From contig AP018280.1 in NCBI GenBank assembly GCA_004296455.1, positions 4,836,001 to 4,900,000 on the forward strand: a stretch of 64,000 bases of DNA, written 5' to 3'. Numbering within the stretch: the first letter of the stretch is position 1; every line of letters begins with the position of its first letter. The translations under genes and the position numbers were made by a program. The notes below the pieces were generated by a model, which was not told the origin of the DNA, ran no database searches, and saw only the letters and a program-made list of their open reading frames with translations. The DNA comes from Calothrix sp. NIES-4101. GTDB lineage: Bacteria; Cyanobacteriota; Cyanobacteriia; Cyanobacteriales; Nostocaceae. Shown in pieces: positions 35,933 through 44,832 of this stretch.

Positions 35933-36868
35933 TTAGGAATTATGAACTTCTCTTTTTCTTCTCATGATGTTGGCTAGTCCAAATGCAATTCCAAAACAAA
36001 TTAAGGAACCCAAAAGTCCGGCAATACTTGTTCCTATCTTGCCTAACCCTGTCACTTGATAGTCTGCGAATGGTGTTGGTATGGAAACCCTGACATTTTC
36101 TGCTAGTTGCTCAAATCCTGTTTGTTGTGCAACCCAATCCAAACCATCGGGAAATGAGGAGGCAAATAAAGAACATACTCCTGATACCAGTAATACACTG
36201 ACTACAGGTACTAACCAGCCTTTAAATTCACCCTGTTCTTCTGGAAGTAAATCTGGTCTGGCATTGGCAAGATAAGTGAGGACTCCACCTGTGATTAATC
36301 CTTCACCAACTCCAATCAAAATATGAATCCCTACCATTGCTGGTAAAACAATATTCAGTGGTGAAGTTCCAGACAGTGCTAATTCTATGGCTGCAAAAAT
36401 CGCTGCCACAACAACGCTGATACCGGCAGCAATTCCAGATGCTAAAGGTAAACGACCTTTTGAACCACCAAATAGCCTCTGCAATGTCTGAGTCAGTATC
36501 CAACCAACCCAAACCCCAACTAATCCCATGTTCAAAATATTTGCACCTAAGGCTGTAATTCCTCCATCTGCAAATAGCACGGCTTGAATAATTAACACAG
36601 TTGCAATACACAACATTCCCGCCCAAGGGCTTCCTAAAATAATTGCAGCCAGAGTTCCTCCTAATAAATGTCCACTCGTTCCACCAGCCACGGGGAAATT
36701 AACCATTTGGGCGGCAAAAATGAACGCGGTTGTTAATCCTAAAACCGGGGCACGACGAATGCCAAAAGCTTCTTCAGAGCGTCCCAGTGCTATGCCCAAT
36801 GCAGCTACACTCGTTACTCCTGCGATCGCAGCTACCGATGGTGATACGAAGCCATCAGGGATATGCAT
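35933..36868 (-). CDS. NikM/CbiM-type substrate-binding membrane protein with C-terminal CbiN-like part, system 1
   Basis: This 311-aa protein begins MHIPDGFVSPSVAAIAG. The N-terminal Met-His places the amino group and His2 for Ni/Co binding, as in CbiM/NikM. Further family features are FPVAGGTSGHLLGGTLAA, QAVLFADGGITALGANILNMG and HILIGVGEGLITGG. The C-terminal extension has a helix, a soluble stretch with PDGLDWVAQQTGFE and a final helix, resembling a fused NikN/CbiN-type ('PDGLE') module. Co or Ni as substrate is known for the family; which metal cannot be told here. Confidence 0.88.
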   Translation of the reverse strand: MHIPDGFVSPSVAAIAGVTSVAALGIALGRSEEAFGIRRAPVLGLTTAFIFAAQMVNFPVAGGTSGHLLGGTLAAIILGSPWAGMLCIATVLIIQAVLFADGGITALGANILNMGLVGVWVGWILTQTLQRLFGGSKGRLPLASGIAAGISVVVAAIFAAIELALSGTSPLNIVLPAMVGIHILIGVGEGLITGGVLTYLANARPDLLPEEQGEFKGWLVPVVSVLLVSGVCSLFASSFPDGLDWVAQQTGFEQLAENVRVSIPTPFADYQVTGLGKIGTSIAGLLGSLICFGIAFGLANIMRRKREVHNS

Positions 36869-37401
36869 AATTTTTATCCACTTATAATTTTATACTCAAT
36901 ATCACGAAGTTATTGGTATCTCCAATTAAGAAAAACAAAAATTATCGATTATTTGCAATCCCCTTATGGGGGATTTTTTATATTTCTCAAGGTGAATTGA
37001 CAATAAGATTATTAGCGACTTTATATTTTTTATCTTCTAAGTGTAAACTTTTGTTGTGAACTATTTCGGATGGTATTTATTTAAGTGGGTGTGATGCTTT
37101 CTTTTTAGAAGATAAAGCTCGTTTCTCAGAAAAAATCTCGCCTTCAAAACAACTTTAGTAGACATCTTAGTAATTAAGTTTTAATGAATAAAGTACGATA
37201 TCTTAATTGCAAGAAGAGACTTAAAAAGTCGTATTTTCTCTTTTAATTCCTCATCTCCTGACTACTTTTCCTAGTAGCGAAAGCTTTGGAATTAAGTTAT
37301 ATCAAACTCATCTTAAAATCATCTTAAAATCATATAAAAGATATAGTGATGCTACATCTCTAGATTATTTTTCACAGCTATATCTAGCTTATATGTCTAT
37401 C
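36869..37401. other. Intergenic region between the two ECF operons
   Basis: No gene is seen. AATCCCC/GGGGATT (36957-36975) forms a hairpin followed on the plus strand by six T, about 100 bp upstream of the system-1 start, with no plus gene before it. CATCTTAAAAT occurs twice in tandem at about 37312-37332. AT-rich throughout. No cobalamin riboswitch was recognised. Confidence 0.4.
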
Positions 37402-38235
37402 TTAAAATTTTCTTAAATTCAAGATACGCTTCTGCAAACGCTCTAAAAAAATTTGTTCTTCTTGACTGACTTCAGTAGAATATATTTCATGAATTAAGGG
37501 AACATCGAGTTGTAATTCTGCTAATAACTCGCGCTGATTAAATATATACTCTGGAGTCCCTTCAATGATTAATTTACCTTCATCCATGACAAAAACCCAA
37601 TCAGCCCAACGATATACTAAATCGAAATCGTGAGTAGCCATTAAGATTGTTTTCCCAGAACTGTGAATATTAATGAGGGTTTTGATTAAATTACGGGTAT
37701 GTAAGCGATCTAAATAAGCTGTGGGTTCATCTAATAAAATTAATTCTGGCTCTAAAACCATAACATCAGCAATTGAAACTCGCTTTTTTTGACCTAAACT
37801 CAAATGATGAACAGGTTTTTGGGCAAGTTCAGTCAATCCAAATTCTAACAAAATAGCTGCTACTCGCTGGGCAATTTCTAGATGGGGTAATCCTAAATTA
37901 CATAAACCATAAGATATATCTTCTTCGACTGTGGCGGCAACAAGTTGCTGTTCAGGATCTTGAAAAACTAGCCCTACTTGTTGCCGCAATTTTTGTAGGG
38001 AACTAGAGTCATATTTTACAGACTTGCCGCGCCATGATATGTTACCTTTTTGCGGTTTATAGAGAGCATTTGATAACAAAAAAAATGTTGTTTTCCCACA
38101 ACCATTTTGACCAATTAAAGCTGATTTTTTGTGCTTAGGAATTTTTAAATTTAGACCATTTAACGCTGCTTTTTTAGCACCAACATAAGTGTAATAAACA
38201 TCTTCAAATTCTAGTAAATATTCTTCCATTTTCAA
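37402..38235 (-). CDS. cbiO: ECF cobalt/nickel transporter ATPase (CbiO), system 2
   Basis: This is a 277-aa ATPase with Walker A GQNGCGKTT, Q-loop LVFQDPEQQLVAATVEED, signature LSLGQKKRV (Leu replaces the first Gly of LSGGQ), Walker B LILLDEPTAYLD and H-loop MATHDFDLV. The start overlaps the upstream cbiQ by 32 bp, showing translational coupling. It is last in the operon cbiM - CDF - cbiN - cbiQ - cbiO. It is only distantly similar to the CbiO of system 1, so this is not a recent duplication. Confidence 0.92.
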   Translation of the reverse strand: MKMEEYLLEFEDVYYTYVGAKKAALNGLNLKIPKHKKSALIGQNGCGKTTFFLLSNALYKPQKGNISWRGKSVKYDSSSLQKLRQQVGLVFQDPEQQLVAATVEEDISYGLCNLGLPHLEIAQRVAAILLEFGLTELAQKPVHHLSLGQKKRVSIADVMVLEPELILLDEPTAYLDRLHTRNLIKTLINIHSSGKTILMATHDFDLVYRWADWVFVMDEGKLIIEGTPEYIFNQRELLAELQLDVPLIHEIYSTEVSQEEQIFLERLQKRILNLRKF

Positions 38236-39016
38236 AAAAATCTAATATAATTAGAGAAATACAGCCGATAGTTGCTTCAATTAAATAACGATAAGATTGG
38301 CGATAGGAATAAGAATGCCAAACTTGTAGTTCTCCGGTAAAACCTCGCGATCGCAAACTCAATAATACTTGATGATAACTGTCAAAAGTGCGTTTGAGTA
38401 GTTGTCCAATTAATAGCGCTAAACTTTTCATACTTGTACTAAAATTACTGTATCCACCCCGTACTGTTTGAGCAATCCAGATTTCATTTGCCGTATTTAG
38501 TAGCACAAAGGTAAAGCGATACATTAATAATAAAATTTCTGTGATTAATAACGGACAACCAATGCGTCTGAGAGTTTGTAAAATTTCGCTAAATGGGACT
38601 GTCAGCATGAGGAAATATAAACATGACAGCGATGCTAAAGCCCTTGTAAAAATGCTGGCGGCTTGGAAAATGCCATGATGACTTAGATATAGATAGTATG
38701 AGCCAATACTCAAACCTGCGATCGCATCTTTTTGAATTAAATTATAGCTAATTAATTCTGTGATATTAATCACCAAAGCTGGTAAACTGGTTAACCAGAA
38801 AAAAATAGCAGCGTAAACTAATTTAAAATATGTTCTGGCTGGAATTCCTGCATAAATCACAGTCCAGATACTCATCCAAATGGCAATTAAAACTTGTACC
38901 AAAGGATGAGCAATAGCAGAGAGAATAAATAGTATACTAGCAAAAGAAAGCTTTTGTCCTGGTGGTAGCGATCGCAAACGATTTGTATAGGCTAATGAGT
39001 CAATTTGTACTTTCAT
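38204..39016 (-). CDS. cbiQ: ECF transporter transmembrane coupling protein (CbiQ), system 2
   Basis: This 270-aa membrane protein has about six hydrophobic segments and two coupling motifs, WIAQTVRGGYSN and LLSLRSRGFTG. The N-terminus, LRSLPPGQKLSFASILFILSA, is typical of CbiQ. The end overlaps cbiO. It links CbiM/CbiN to the ATPase in the cytoplasmic membrane. Confidence 0.9.
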   Translation of the reverse strand: MKVQIDSLAYTNRLRSLPPGQKLSFASILFILSAIAHPLVQVLIAIWMSIWTVIYAGIPARTYFKLVYAAIFFWLTSLPALVINITELISYNLIQKDAIAGLSIGSYYLYLSHHGIFQAASIFTRALASLSCLYFLMLTVPFSEILQTLRRIGCPLLITEILLLMYRFTFVLLNTANEIWIAQTVRGGYSNFSTSMKSLALLIGQLLKRTFDSYHQVLLSLRSRGFTGELQVWHSYSYRQSYRYLIEATIGCISLIILDFFENGRIFTRI

Positions 39017-39026
39017 TGCGATTGAT

Positions 39027-39356
39027 TTATTCTAACTCCTGACTCCTAACTTCTAAATTCTGTTTGATTTTACTTTCACTACGCCCTTTATAAAGTCCAA
39101 TGACATAGCCAATCACACCTGCACCCATTGCTGCTTGTACTGCAAACAATAAACTTTGAACTTCTGAACTTTCAATTTCAATAATGGGATTGAACCACGG
39201 CTTATACTGAGGATGGATTTCTTGAATTACTTCTTGGGCTTTGCCATCAGCACCCGTAAATTCTGCATTTTTTAAGAAAATCAATGGGGCTACAGCTAAA
39301 GCCACTACAGAAAAAACTAATAACCAATTATTGGATTTATTTTTCGGTTGATTCAT
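39027..39356 (-). CDS. cbiN: Cobalt transport protein CbiN
   Basis: ATG 39356 (MNQPKNKSNNWLLVFSVVAL) follows the ribosome binding site AAGGA and is preferred to a GTG at 39380 that overlaps the exporter gene. The ~109-aa protein has two membrane helices flanking an outside loop with FTGADGKAQEVIQEIHPQYKPWFNPI, the CbiN hallmark. CbiN assists metal insertion into CbiM. There are 10 bp to cbiQ. Confidence 0.92.
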   Translation of the reverse strand: MNQPKNKSNNWLLVFSVVALAVAPLIFLKNAEFTGADGKAQEVIQEIHPQYKPWFNPIIEIESSEVQSLLFAVQAAMGAGVIGYVIGLYKGRSESKIKQNLEVRSQELE

Positions 39357-39366
39357 GTGGATGTCC

Positions 39367-40284
39367 TTATTCTGATTCACAACAAAATTTTTGATTACAA
39401 GGCAGTAAAAAATTACCAGTTTCCACCTGAATAGTGGTGTGTTCTATGCCAAATTTATCGTGTAATTCCATACTAATACGCGCTAAAAAAGCATCACCTG
39501 GATTTCCAGCCAGCATGACTAAATGTGCTGTTAAAGCTGTTTCAGTAGTACTCATTGCCCAAACATGCAAGTCATGAAGCGCAACTACACCTGGTAATTC
39601 TGTCAAATAGATACGCACTGCGGGTAAATCTATCCCTCTGGGCACAGCATCCAGAACTAAATCGATAGACTCGCGCAATAGATTCCAAGTGCCAATACCA
39701 ATGACACAGATTATCATCAGACTAATTACTGGGTCAAACCACAGCCACCCAGTCAGAGAAATAGCAATACCAGCGAGAACCACACCTGCTGACACTAAAG
39801 CATCAGCGAGCATATGCAAAAATGCGCCTTTAATATTTAAATCGTGCTTACTTCCCGACGCAAATAACCAAGCAGTAAAGCCATTAACAGCAATTCCAAT
39901 TAAAGCAACAACAATAATTGTCGTCCCCGGAACAGATACAGGCGTGTGGATACGTTCAACTGCTTCTAATGCGATCGCACCTAATACTAGAAATAGAATA
40001 CAAGCATTGAGTAATACCGCCAAGATCGACGAGCGTCGTAAACCATAAGTGTATCGTTTTCCCGGACGACGACGTGCTAGCCAAGTCGCACCCCATGCCA
40101 AAACAAGTCCGAATACATCACTCAGATTATGACTTGCATCCGCCAGCAAAGCTACAGAATTTGTCAAAAACCCAAATATCGCTTCTACACAAACAAACCC
40201 CACATTCATCCCAATCCCAAGTAAAAAAGCCCGGTTATAAGTTGGTGTATGGTGATGGTTGTGATGGTGGTGGTGAACTGACAT
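39367..40284 (-). CDS. Cation diffusion facilitator (zinc/cobalt-type exporter)
   Basis: This 305-aa protein has a His-rich N-terminus (HHHHHNHHH), six predicted helices and the transport-site residues in ADASHNLSDVFG and HMLADALVSAG (HxxxD in helices 2 and 5), the zinc/cobalt-type pattern. The C-terminal cytoplasmic domain contains HDLHVWAMS and a final Cys pair (FCCESE). CDF proteins exchange metal for protons outward. Its position between cbiM and cbiN inside an uptake operon is unusual and suggests balanced control of the same metal. Confidence 0.92.
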   Translation of the reverse strand: MSVHHHHHNHHHTPTYNRAFLLGIGMNVGFVCVEAIFGFLTNSVALLADASHNLSDVFGLVLAWGATWLARRRPGKRYTYGLRRSSILAVLLNACILFLVLGAIALEAVERIHTPVSVPGTTIIVVALIGIAVNGFTAWLFASGSKHDLNIKGAFLHMLADALVSAGVVLAGIAISLTGWLWFDPVISLMIICVIGIGTWNLLRESIDLVLDAVPRGIDLPAVRIYLTELPGVVALHDLHVWAMSTTETALTAHLVMLAGNPGDAFLARISMELHDKFGIEHTTIQVETGNFLLPCNQKFCCESE

Positions 40285-40385
40285 AAATTGCCAAACTAGT
40301 ATTTTTTACTTTATGTTTTAAGCTAACAAAATTACCCAACACATGTTGCCAGATAAATCCATCTTAAAATTCCCCTCCCATCTCC

Positions 40386-41168
40386 CTATCTCTCCTGTTT
40401 AATTAACTGCAAAGCTTCTAGTTCCTGACTACCGTAATTAGATAGCCAATTCCACACCAGTACCGTTAATAAACCTTCACTAATGGCTAATGGTACTTGA
40501 GTCAGGGCAAAAATACTGGCAAATTTCCCGAAAGAAGCCATAACACCCCCCGTTGCCGCCGGAAAAGCTAAAGCTAATTGCACAGAAGTCACTACATAAG
40601 TCGTTAAATCGGCGATACTAGCAGCTAAAAAAATTGCTAATCTTTGTTTACCAGTTGGTATAATTAAGCGGTATAGCCAATAAGCTACAATTGGCCCCAC
40701 TATTGCCATTGAAAAGGCATTTGCACCCAGGGTAGTTAAACCACCATGCGCCAGTAATAAAGCTTGAAATAGTAAAACTAAAGTTCCCAATACTGACATT
40801 GCCAAAGGACCAAATAATACTGCACCTAAGCCCGTACCCGTGGGATGGGAGCAACTCCCTGTCACCGATGGAATTTTCAATGCCGACAAGACAAATGTAA
40901 ATGCACCTGCCAGCCCCAAAAGTAGCTTGAGTTCGGGATTTTCTGTCGTAATGCGATGTAAACGCCGCAATCCCAAAGCAAAAAACGGCAAAGCAACTAT
41001 CCACCAGAAAATAGCCCATTGTGGAGGTAGAAAACCTTCCATAATATGCATTGCATAGGCTGGTTGCGCTAAAGTGACAATGAAATAGCAACTGAGTATT
41101 CCTATTGCCAAAAACCAGCGATATTTATGTTGAATTTTATACTTGAGATGGGGAATAATTCTTGACAT
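40386..41168 (-). CDS. cbiM: Cobalt/nickel substrate-binding membrane protein CbiM, system 2
   Basis: This 260-aa protein has an N-terminal hydrophobic signal ending in PAYA just before [13 protein letters not shown]. Cleavage there would expose the Met-His metal site that defines CbiM. Other features are [34 protein letters not shown] and the terminal helix with [11 protein letters not shown]. It is first gene of the five-gene operon. No riboswitch was recognised in the ~90 bp before the next gene. Confidence 0.93.
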   Translation of the reverse strand: MSRIIPHLKYKIQHKYRWFLAIGILSCYFIVTLAQPAYAMHIMEGFLPPQWAIFWWIVALPFFALGLRRLHRITTENPELKLLLGLAGAFTFVLSALKIPSVTGSCSHPTGTGLGAVLFGPLAMSVLGTLVLLFQALLLAHGGLTTLGANAFSMAIVGPIVAYWLYRLIIPTGKQRLAIFLAASIADLTTYVVTSVQLALAFPAATGGVMASFGKFASIFALTQVPLAISEGLLTVLVWNWLSNYGSQELEALQLIKQER

Positions 41169-41259
41169 ACTTTTTTAATTAGATGCAATAGTAATAGATA
41201 TTAGTTGATTTTTTGCAGATGCGATCGCTCAAGATTAGTATTAACCCTTCTCCTCGAAG

Positions 41260-42261
41260 TCATACTCCCTTATATTCAACTAATTTTGGCTGACGTTTGA
41301 GTAAACGTGTGAGTAAAAATTGGATTTGTCCTTGTAACTGGGGAAACTTACAAAATACGCAGTGGCATGAGAAAAGCGCTGCATCTGCGAATGTCAAACC
41401 ACTTCCCAAAGAATATGTATAGATTTTATAGCCCAACCAACTGTAAGCCATTGGTATTAACAGCAAGCTGAAACCAGAAGTGAGCCGCAACGTAGCAACA
41501 GTCAGCAAAATTAAGCCCAAACTCCAAAACCAAATACTCAAAGATTCCTTCACCCAGTGACGTTCAGGAGTGTTACCATGTAGCCAAGCACCCTCAGCAT
41601 AAGCATGTCCAGCACGCTGCGATCGCTTCCACCACTGTGATAAATGAGTCATTCTTGCATCATGCCATGTCATATCCCCATCAATACGCATAATTTTGCC
41701 GCCGATTTGGCGCAAACGCAGGCATAATTCCGGTTCTTCCCCTGCTATCAAGACTGGATTAAAGCCACCAACTTTTTTGAAGGCACTCACCCGCATCATA
41801 GAATCACCTCCGCAGGCTTTAGCTTCCCCCACTGGTGTGTTCCATTCGATATCACACAAGCGGTTATAAATCGAATCGCCAGCAAATTCTTCTCTTCTGC
41901 GCCCGCAAACAACTACAACATCTGGATTTGCAGTCAACTCACTCACTGCACTTTGTAGCCATCCTGTTGCCAGACGACAATCACCATCAATAAATTGAAC
42001 CCATTCAAGATTGGGCACAATAGTAAGTAGATAGTCAAAACCCGCATTTCTGGCACGAGCAGCAGTAAATGGGATGGTTAAATCGAGTTCGATGACATGT
42101 ACACCCACAGAGTGGGCAAAAGCGACACTGTCATCCGTCGAGCCAGAATCAACATAAACAATAATTACACCTTCTGACTGCAATGATAAGAGACACTGAC
42201 GGAGGCGATTTCCTTCATTCCGCCCAATTGCAACCACACCAAACATTTCTAATTTCGACAT
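41260..42261 (-). CDS. Glycosyltransferase family 2 with C-terminal membrane segments
   Basis: This 333-aa protein has the GT-A nucleotide-sugar site in VVAIGRNEGNRLRQCL, YVDSGSTDDSVAFA and FIDGDCRLATGW, with the acceptor-side GEEPELCLRLRQIGG and MTWHDARMTH. Two or three hydrophobic helices near the end (SIWFWSLGLILLTVATLRL) anchor it in the membrane. It is last gene of the exopolysaccharide cluster, 240 bp after the preceding gene. The sugar and acceptor are unknown. Confidence 0.88.
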   Translation of the reverse strand: MSKLEMFGVVAIGRNEGNRLRQCLLSLQSEGVIIVYVDSGSTDDSVAFAHSVGVHVIELDLTIPFTAARARNAGFDYLLTIVPNLEWVQFIDGDCRLATGWLQSAVSELTANPDVVVVCGRRREEFAGDSIYNRLCDIEWNTPVGEAKACGGDSMMRVSAFKKVGGFNPVLIAGEEPELCLRLRQIGGKIMRIDGDMTWHDARMTHLSQWWKRSQRAGHAYAEGAWLHGNTPERHWVKESLSIWFWSLGLILLTVATLRLTSGFSLLLIPMAYSWLGYKIYTYSLGSGLTFADAALFSCHCVFCKFPQLQGQIQFLLTRLLKRQPKLVEYKGV

Positions 42262-42500
42262 GACTTTCCCTGGAAGTGCAAATTGGTTTTTTCCTTGCTC
42301 TCAAACTCAAACTTCAACTTAAAGATTCGTGTAAAAATAAATTGAACAAGTAGTGTAGGCTGCTTTCGATGGTTCCTGAGCCTTGTCAAAGGGGTAGCGC
42401 CCACGCGGCTCAATTGAGCCTCGCCGAACCTCCGAAGTCTTACCCACCTTTGGGAAATAGCAAGCGAGACGCTTGCACTTAATTATTCTTAGATGATTCC
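42262..42500. repeat. Palindrome-rich spacer in the exopolysaccharide cluster
   Basis: Contains GGCTCAATTGAGCC (42407-42420, perfect palindrome), GCAAGCG-AGA-CGCTTGC (42460-42476) and GGTTCCTGAGCCTTGTCAAAG. These are GC-rich compared with the flanks and look like dispersed palindromic repeats; they may also attenuate transcription into the last gene. Confidence 0.5.
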
Positions 42501-43493
42501 TTACACAATCCGACAGGATTTTATGTAAATGGTTTCTTGTTGTTTATAAACTTGCTCAAGTAATTTTTTCACTACCCGCCATTGCATTGGCGCATTATTT
42601 TTCATTGCACCAAGAGGTTTTAGCCAGTCAGCAACGTCCGGATGAGTTTTATTCAAACAATCAATAAACACATCCCAAAACCAAGCCCACATTGCATCAT
42701 GGTAATGAATAACCTTTGCCGCACGCAAATTTTCCTCGCAATACCACTGAGCGAATGTTTTGCTGCCAAAGCTGTAATTATGGGACTCATCCAAACCACG
42801 CCACCGTAAACCTCCACGTACCATTGCTAATCCTAGCGATACTTGGTCATTAAAAAACATTCCCGACACACGAGAAATTAACTGCGAATCAAACAAACAC
42901 AAACAAGTATCCAAATATTCCCGTGCAAAATTAGTACTACGACGGTATGCAAAGATACCACTATTCCAATACAAGCGAATTCGATCGCGATCGCGTTCTG
43001 TTACAATCCAAGGTAAAGATTCAATTTCTAAACCCACAACTTGACAGATATTTTGCCAATAGGGTTCATTAATATCATCGACTCCAGTTGTACCAATATT
43101 TCGGTCAGAAGCACAGGCAACAAAATCCTCGTCATCATTCAATATCAACTGTTCTGGTTCGCCTACAAATAACAAATCACTATCCAGCCAAACAATATAT
43201 TCGCTGGAAAAATAATCCTCAGCCGCAGCAATCGCATAGGGTTTATTCAAAAACTTCGCCCAACCATAGCGATCGCGAGTCTTTAAATGCATATAATCAA
43301 CCTGTAAAGGCTTAAAAGCATCTAATGTTTTCGATGCTAATGGCGCACCCATGCGTGGAGTCACAGCTAATATCGGCGCAGACGCAAATCTACCTCCCCA
43401 ACGTCGCAAACTCTCAATCATCCGTAATGTTTGTGATTCCAGCCATCCTGACTCGATACAGCATACAAAAGCATATTTTTTTGCTTCAATCAT
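42501..43493 (-). CDS. GT-A-type glycosyltransferase-like protein
   Basis: This 330-aa protein has AFVCCIESGWLESQTLRMIE at the start and a metal-binding DxD-like VWLDSDLLFVGEP at about residue 105. WNSGIFAYRR and FNDQVSLGLAM follow, as in GT8/GT-A transferases that handle glycans. No membrane segment. It probably adds a sugar during exopolysaccharide assembly. The exact family is not certain. Confidence 0.75.
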   Translation of the reverse strand: MIEAKKYAFVCCIESGWLESQTLRMIESLRRWGGRFASAPILAVTPRMGAPLASKTLDAFKPLQVDYMHLKTRDRYGWAKFLNKPYAIAAAEDYFSSEYIVWLDSDLLFVGEPEQLILNDDEDFVACASDRNIGTTGVDDINEPYWQNICQVVGLEIESLPWIVTERDRDRIRLYWNSGIFAYRRSTNFAREYLDTCLCLFDSQLISRVSGMFFNDQVSLGLAMVRGGLRWRGLDESHNYSFGSKTFAQWYCEENLRAAKVIHYHDAMWAWFWDVFIDCLNKTHPDVADWLKPLGAMKNNAPMQWRVVKKLLEQVYKQQETIYIKSCRIV

Positions 43494-43527
43494 CTGCTAA
43501 TAACCTTTATTAATTGTTACTTCTGAG

Positions 43528-44745
43528 CTATTGAATTTTGTATTCTATATATTTTTCTCTTCTTGCCAAAGTCCAGGCAATCACCAGGTACAAAGTCCAA
43601 TAAATATTAGTTTTGTACAGCAAAAAACTCTCAGTAAGATTATTCATCACCAGAAAAATTAAAAAAGCTAAATACCATAAATTTTCTGGTTCTTGTGTCG
43701 CATAAGCTAGTTTCAGAGCGCGAAAATAGGAGATTAAAAAACTAATTGTAAACAGTGAAATACCAACTAAACCCACATCCAACGCCATATCAATAAAACC
43801 ATTATGTCCATGAGGAGGAACAAAACCCTCTGTGAGAGCCAAACCAACATCTTTTGCATACTGACTTCCTGGTGCCCAAAAAGCACTACGCCCAAAACCA
43901 AATAATGGTCTTTCCATTAATTTAGTTAATGCAGCACCCCACATTGGTGTTCGTCCAGTTAAAGTTGGATCTCGCCCTATCGCTGTCAATATTTCTGACC
44001 AACTACCGATAAAAATAGTCGCAGCAGCACCAAAAATCAGAATCAAAATATCAACATAAACAACAGTGACTTTTCCCTGCCAACGATATTTACTGTAGAA
44101 AAACAAAATTAGTAACAATACAATCGAAATTACTAGGGATGTTTTGGATGTTGACTGCACAATTAATAATGTCGCTAAAGCCAATCCAATCCATTTATAA
44201 AATTGATAAAATATTCCATAATTATTATTTTCATTTTTTGGTAAAAAACAAGATGTAAATGCACTAATTATCATCATACTGCCAAGGTTATTTTTATAAC
44301 CAAAAACCCCTTTCCAGGCTCCAGGATGGTCTTTTAAGTGAATACCAATTTCTGGAACTGCCAAAACAACAATCAAACTCATCACAGCACCAATAAAAAA
44401 TACTGCTGCAATTATTTGCACCTGTTCTTTAATCTCAAATCGCGAAGCAAAATATAATCCAAATACTGTCATTTGTATGATTTCACGACTATCCTTCAAG
44501 GTAAGAATGGAGACATCTGACCAAATAAAAGAACTGAGAATAATGATTGTCAGTAGCAACAGGTATTTATCTGTCAGTGCCGTCTTAATTGTTTTTTTCC
44601 AGCGCAGAAATAATAAAATAGTAGCAATTCCCCAAACAAAATATCGCAGTAAGGAAATAGGCGCTCCTGCCATGATTTGAGAAAACGCACCTGTAAAAAA
44701 GAGTAATCCAATTAGGGAAAATAGCTTTTCAAATATAACAATCAC
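43528..44745 (-). CDS. O-antigen ligase / Wzy-type polymerase
   Basis: This 405-aa protein is very hydrophobic, with about 10-12 helices. The large outside loop holds GVFGYKNNLGSMMIISAF, GRTPMWGAALTKLMERPLFGFG and the family's PPHGHNGFIDMALDVGLVG. It belongs to the O-antigen ligase/polymerase superfamily, which joins or polymerises lipid-linked repeat units in the periplasm. In this cluster, with a Wzc-like kinase, a polymerase role fits best. Confidence 0.88.
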   Translation of the reverse strand: MIVIFEKLFSLIGLLFFTGAFSQIMAGAPISLLRYFVWGIATILLFLRWKKTIKTALTDKYLLLLTIIILSSFIWSDVSILTLKDSREIIQMTVFGLYFASRFEIKEQVQIIAAVFFIGAVMSLIVVLAVPEIGIHLKDHPGAWKGVFGYKNNLGSMMIISAFTSCFLPKNENNNYGIFYQFYKWIGLALATLLIVQSTSKTSLVISIVLLLILFFYSKYRWQGKVTVVYVDILILIFGAAATIFIGSWSEILTAIGRDPTLTGRTPMWGAALTKLMERPLFGFGRSAFWAPGSQYAKDVGLALTEGFVPPHGHNGFIDMALDVGLVGISLFTISFLISYFRALKLAYATQEPENLWYLAFLIFLVMNNLTESFLLYKTNIYWTLYLVIAWTLARREKYIEYKIQ

Positions 44746-44832
44746 GGTTGTAAAAGTGAGTTAAAAAACAATTCATTGAATTATGGAGAGGCAATTTATG
44801 AACTAAATGTTTAGACCAAAAACCATTCGTCT

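Noticed and set aside
36869-37401. Cobalamin riboswitch upstream of the ECF operons
   Set aside because: No recognisable B12-box or riboswitch core could be seen; the same holds for 41169-41259.
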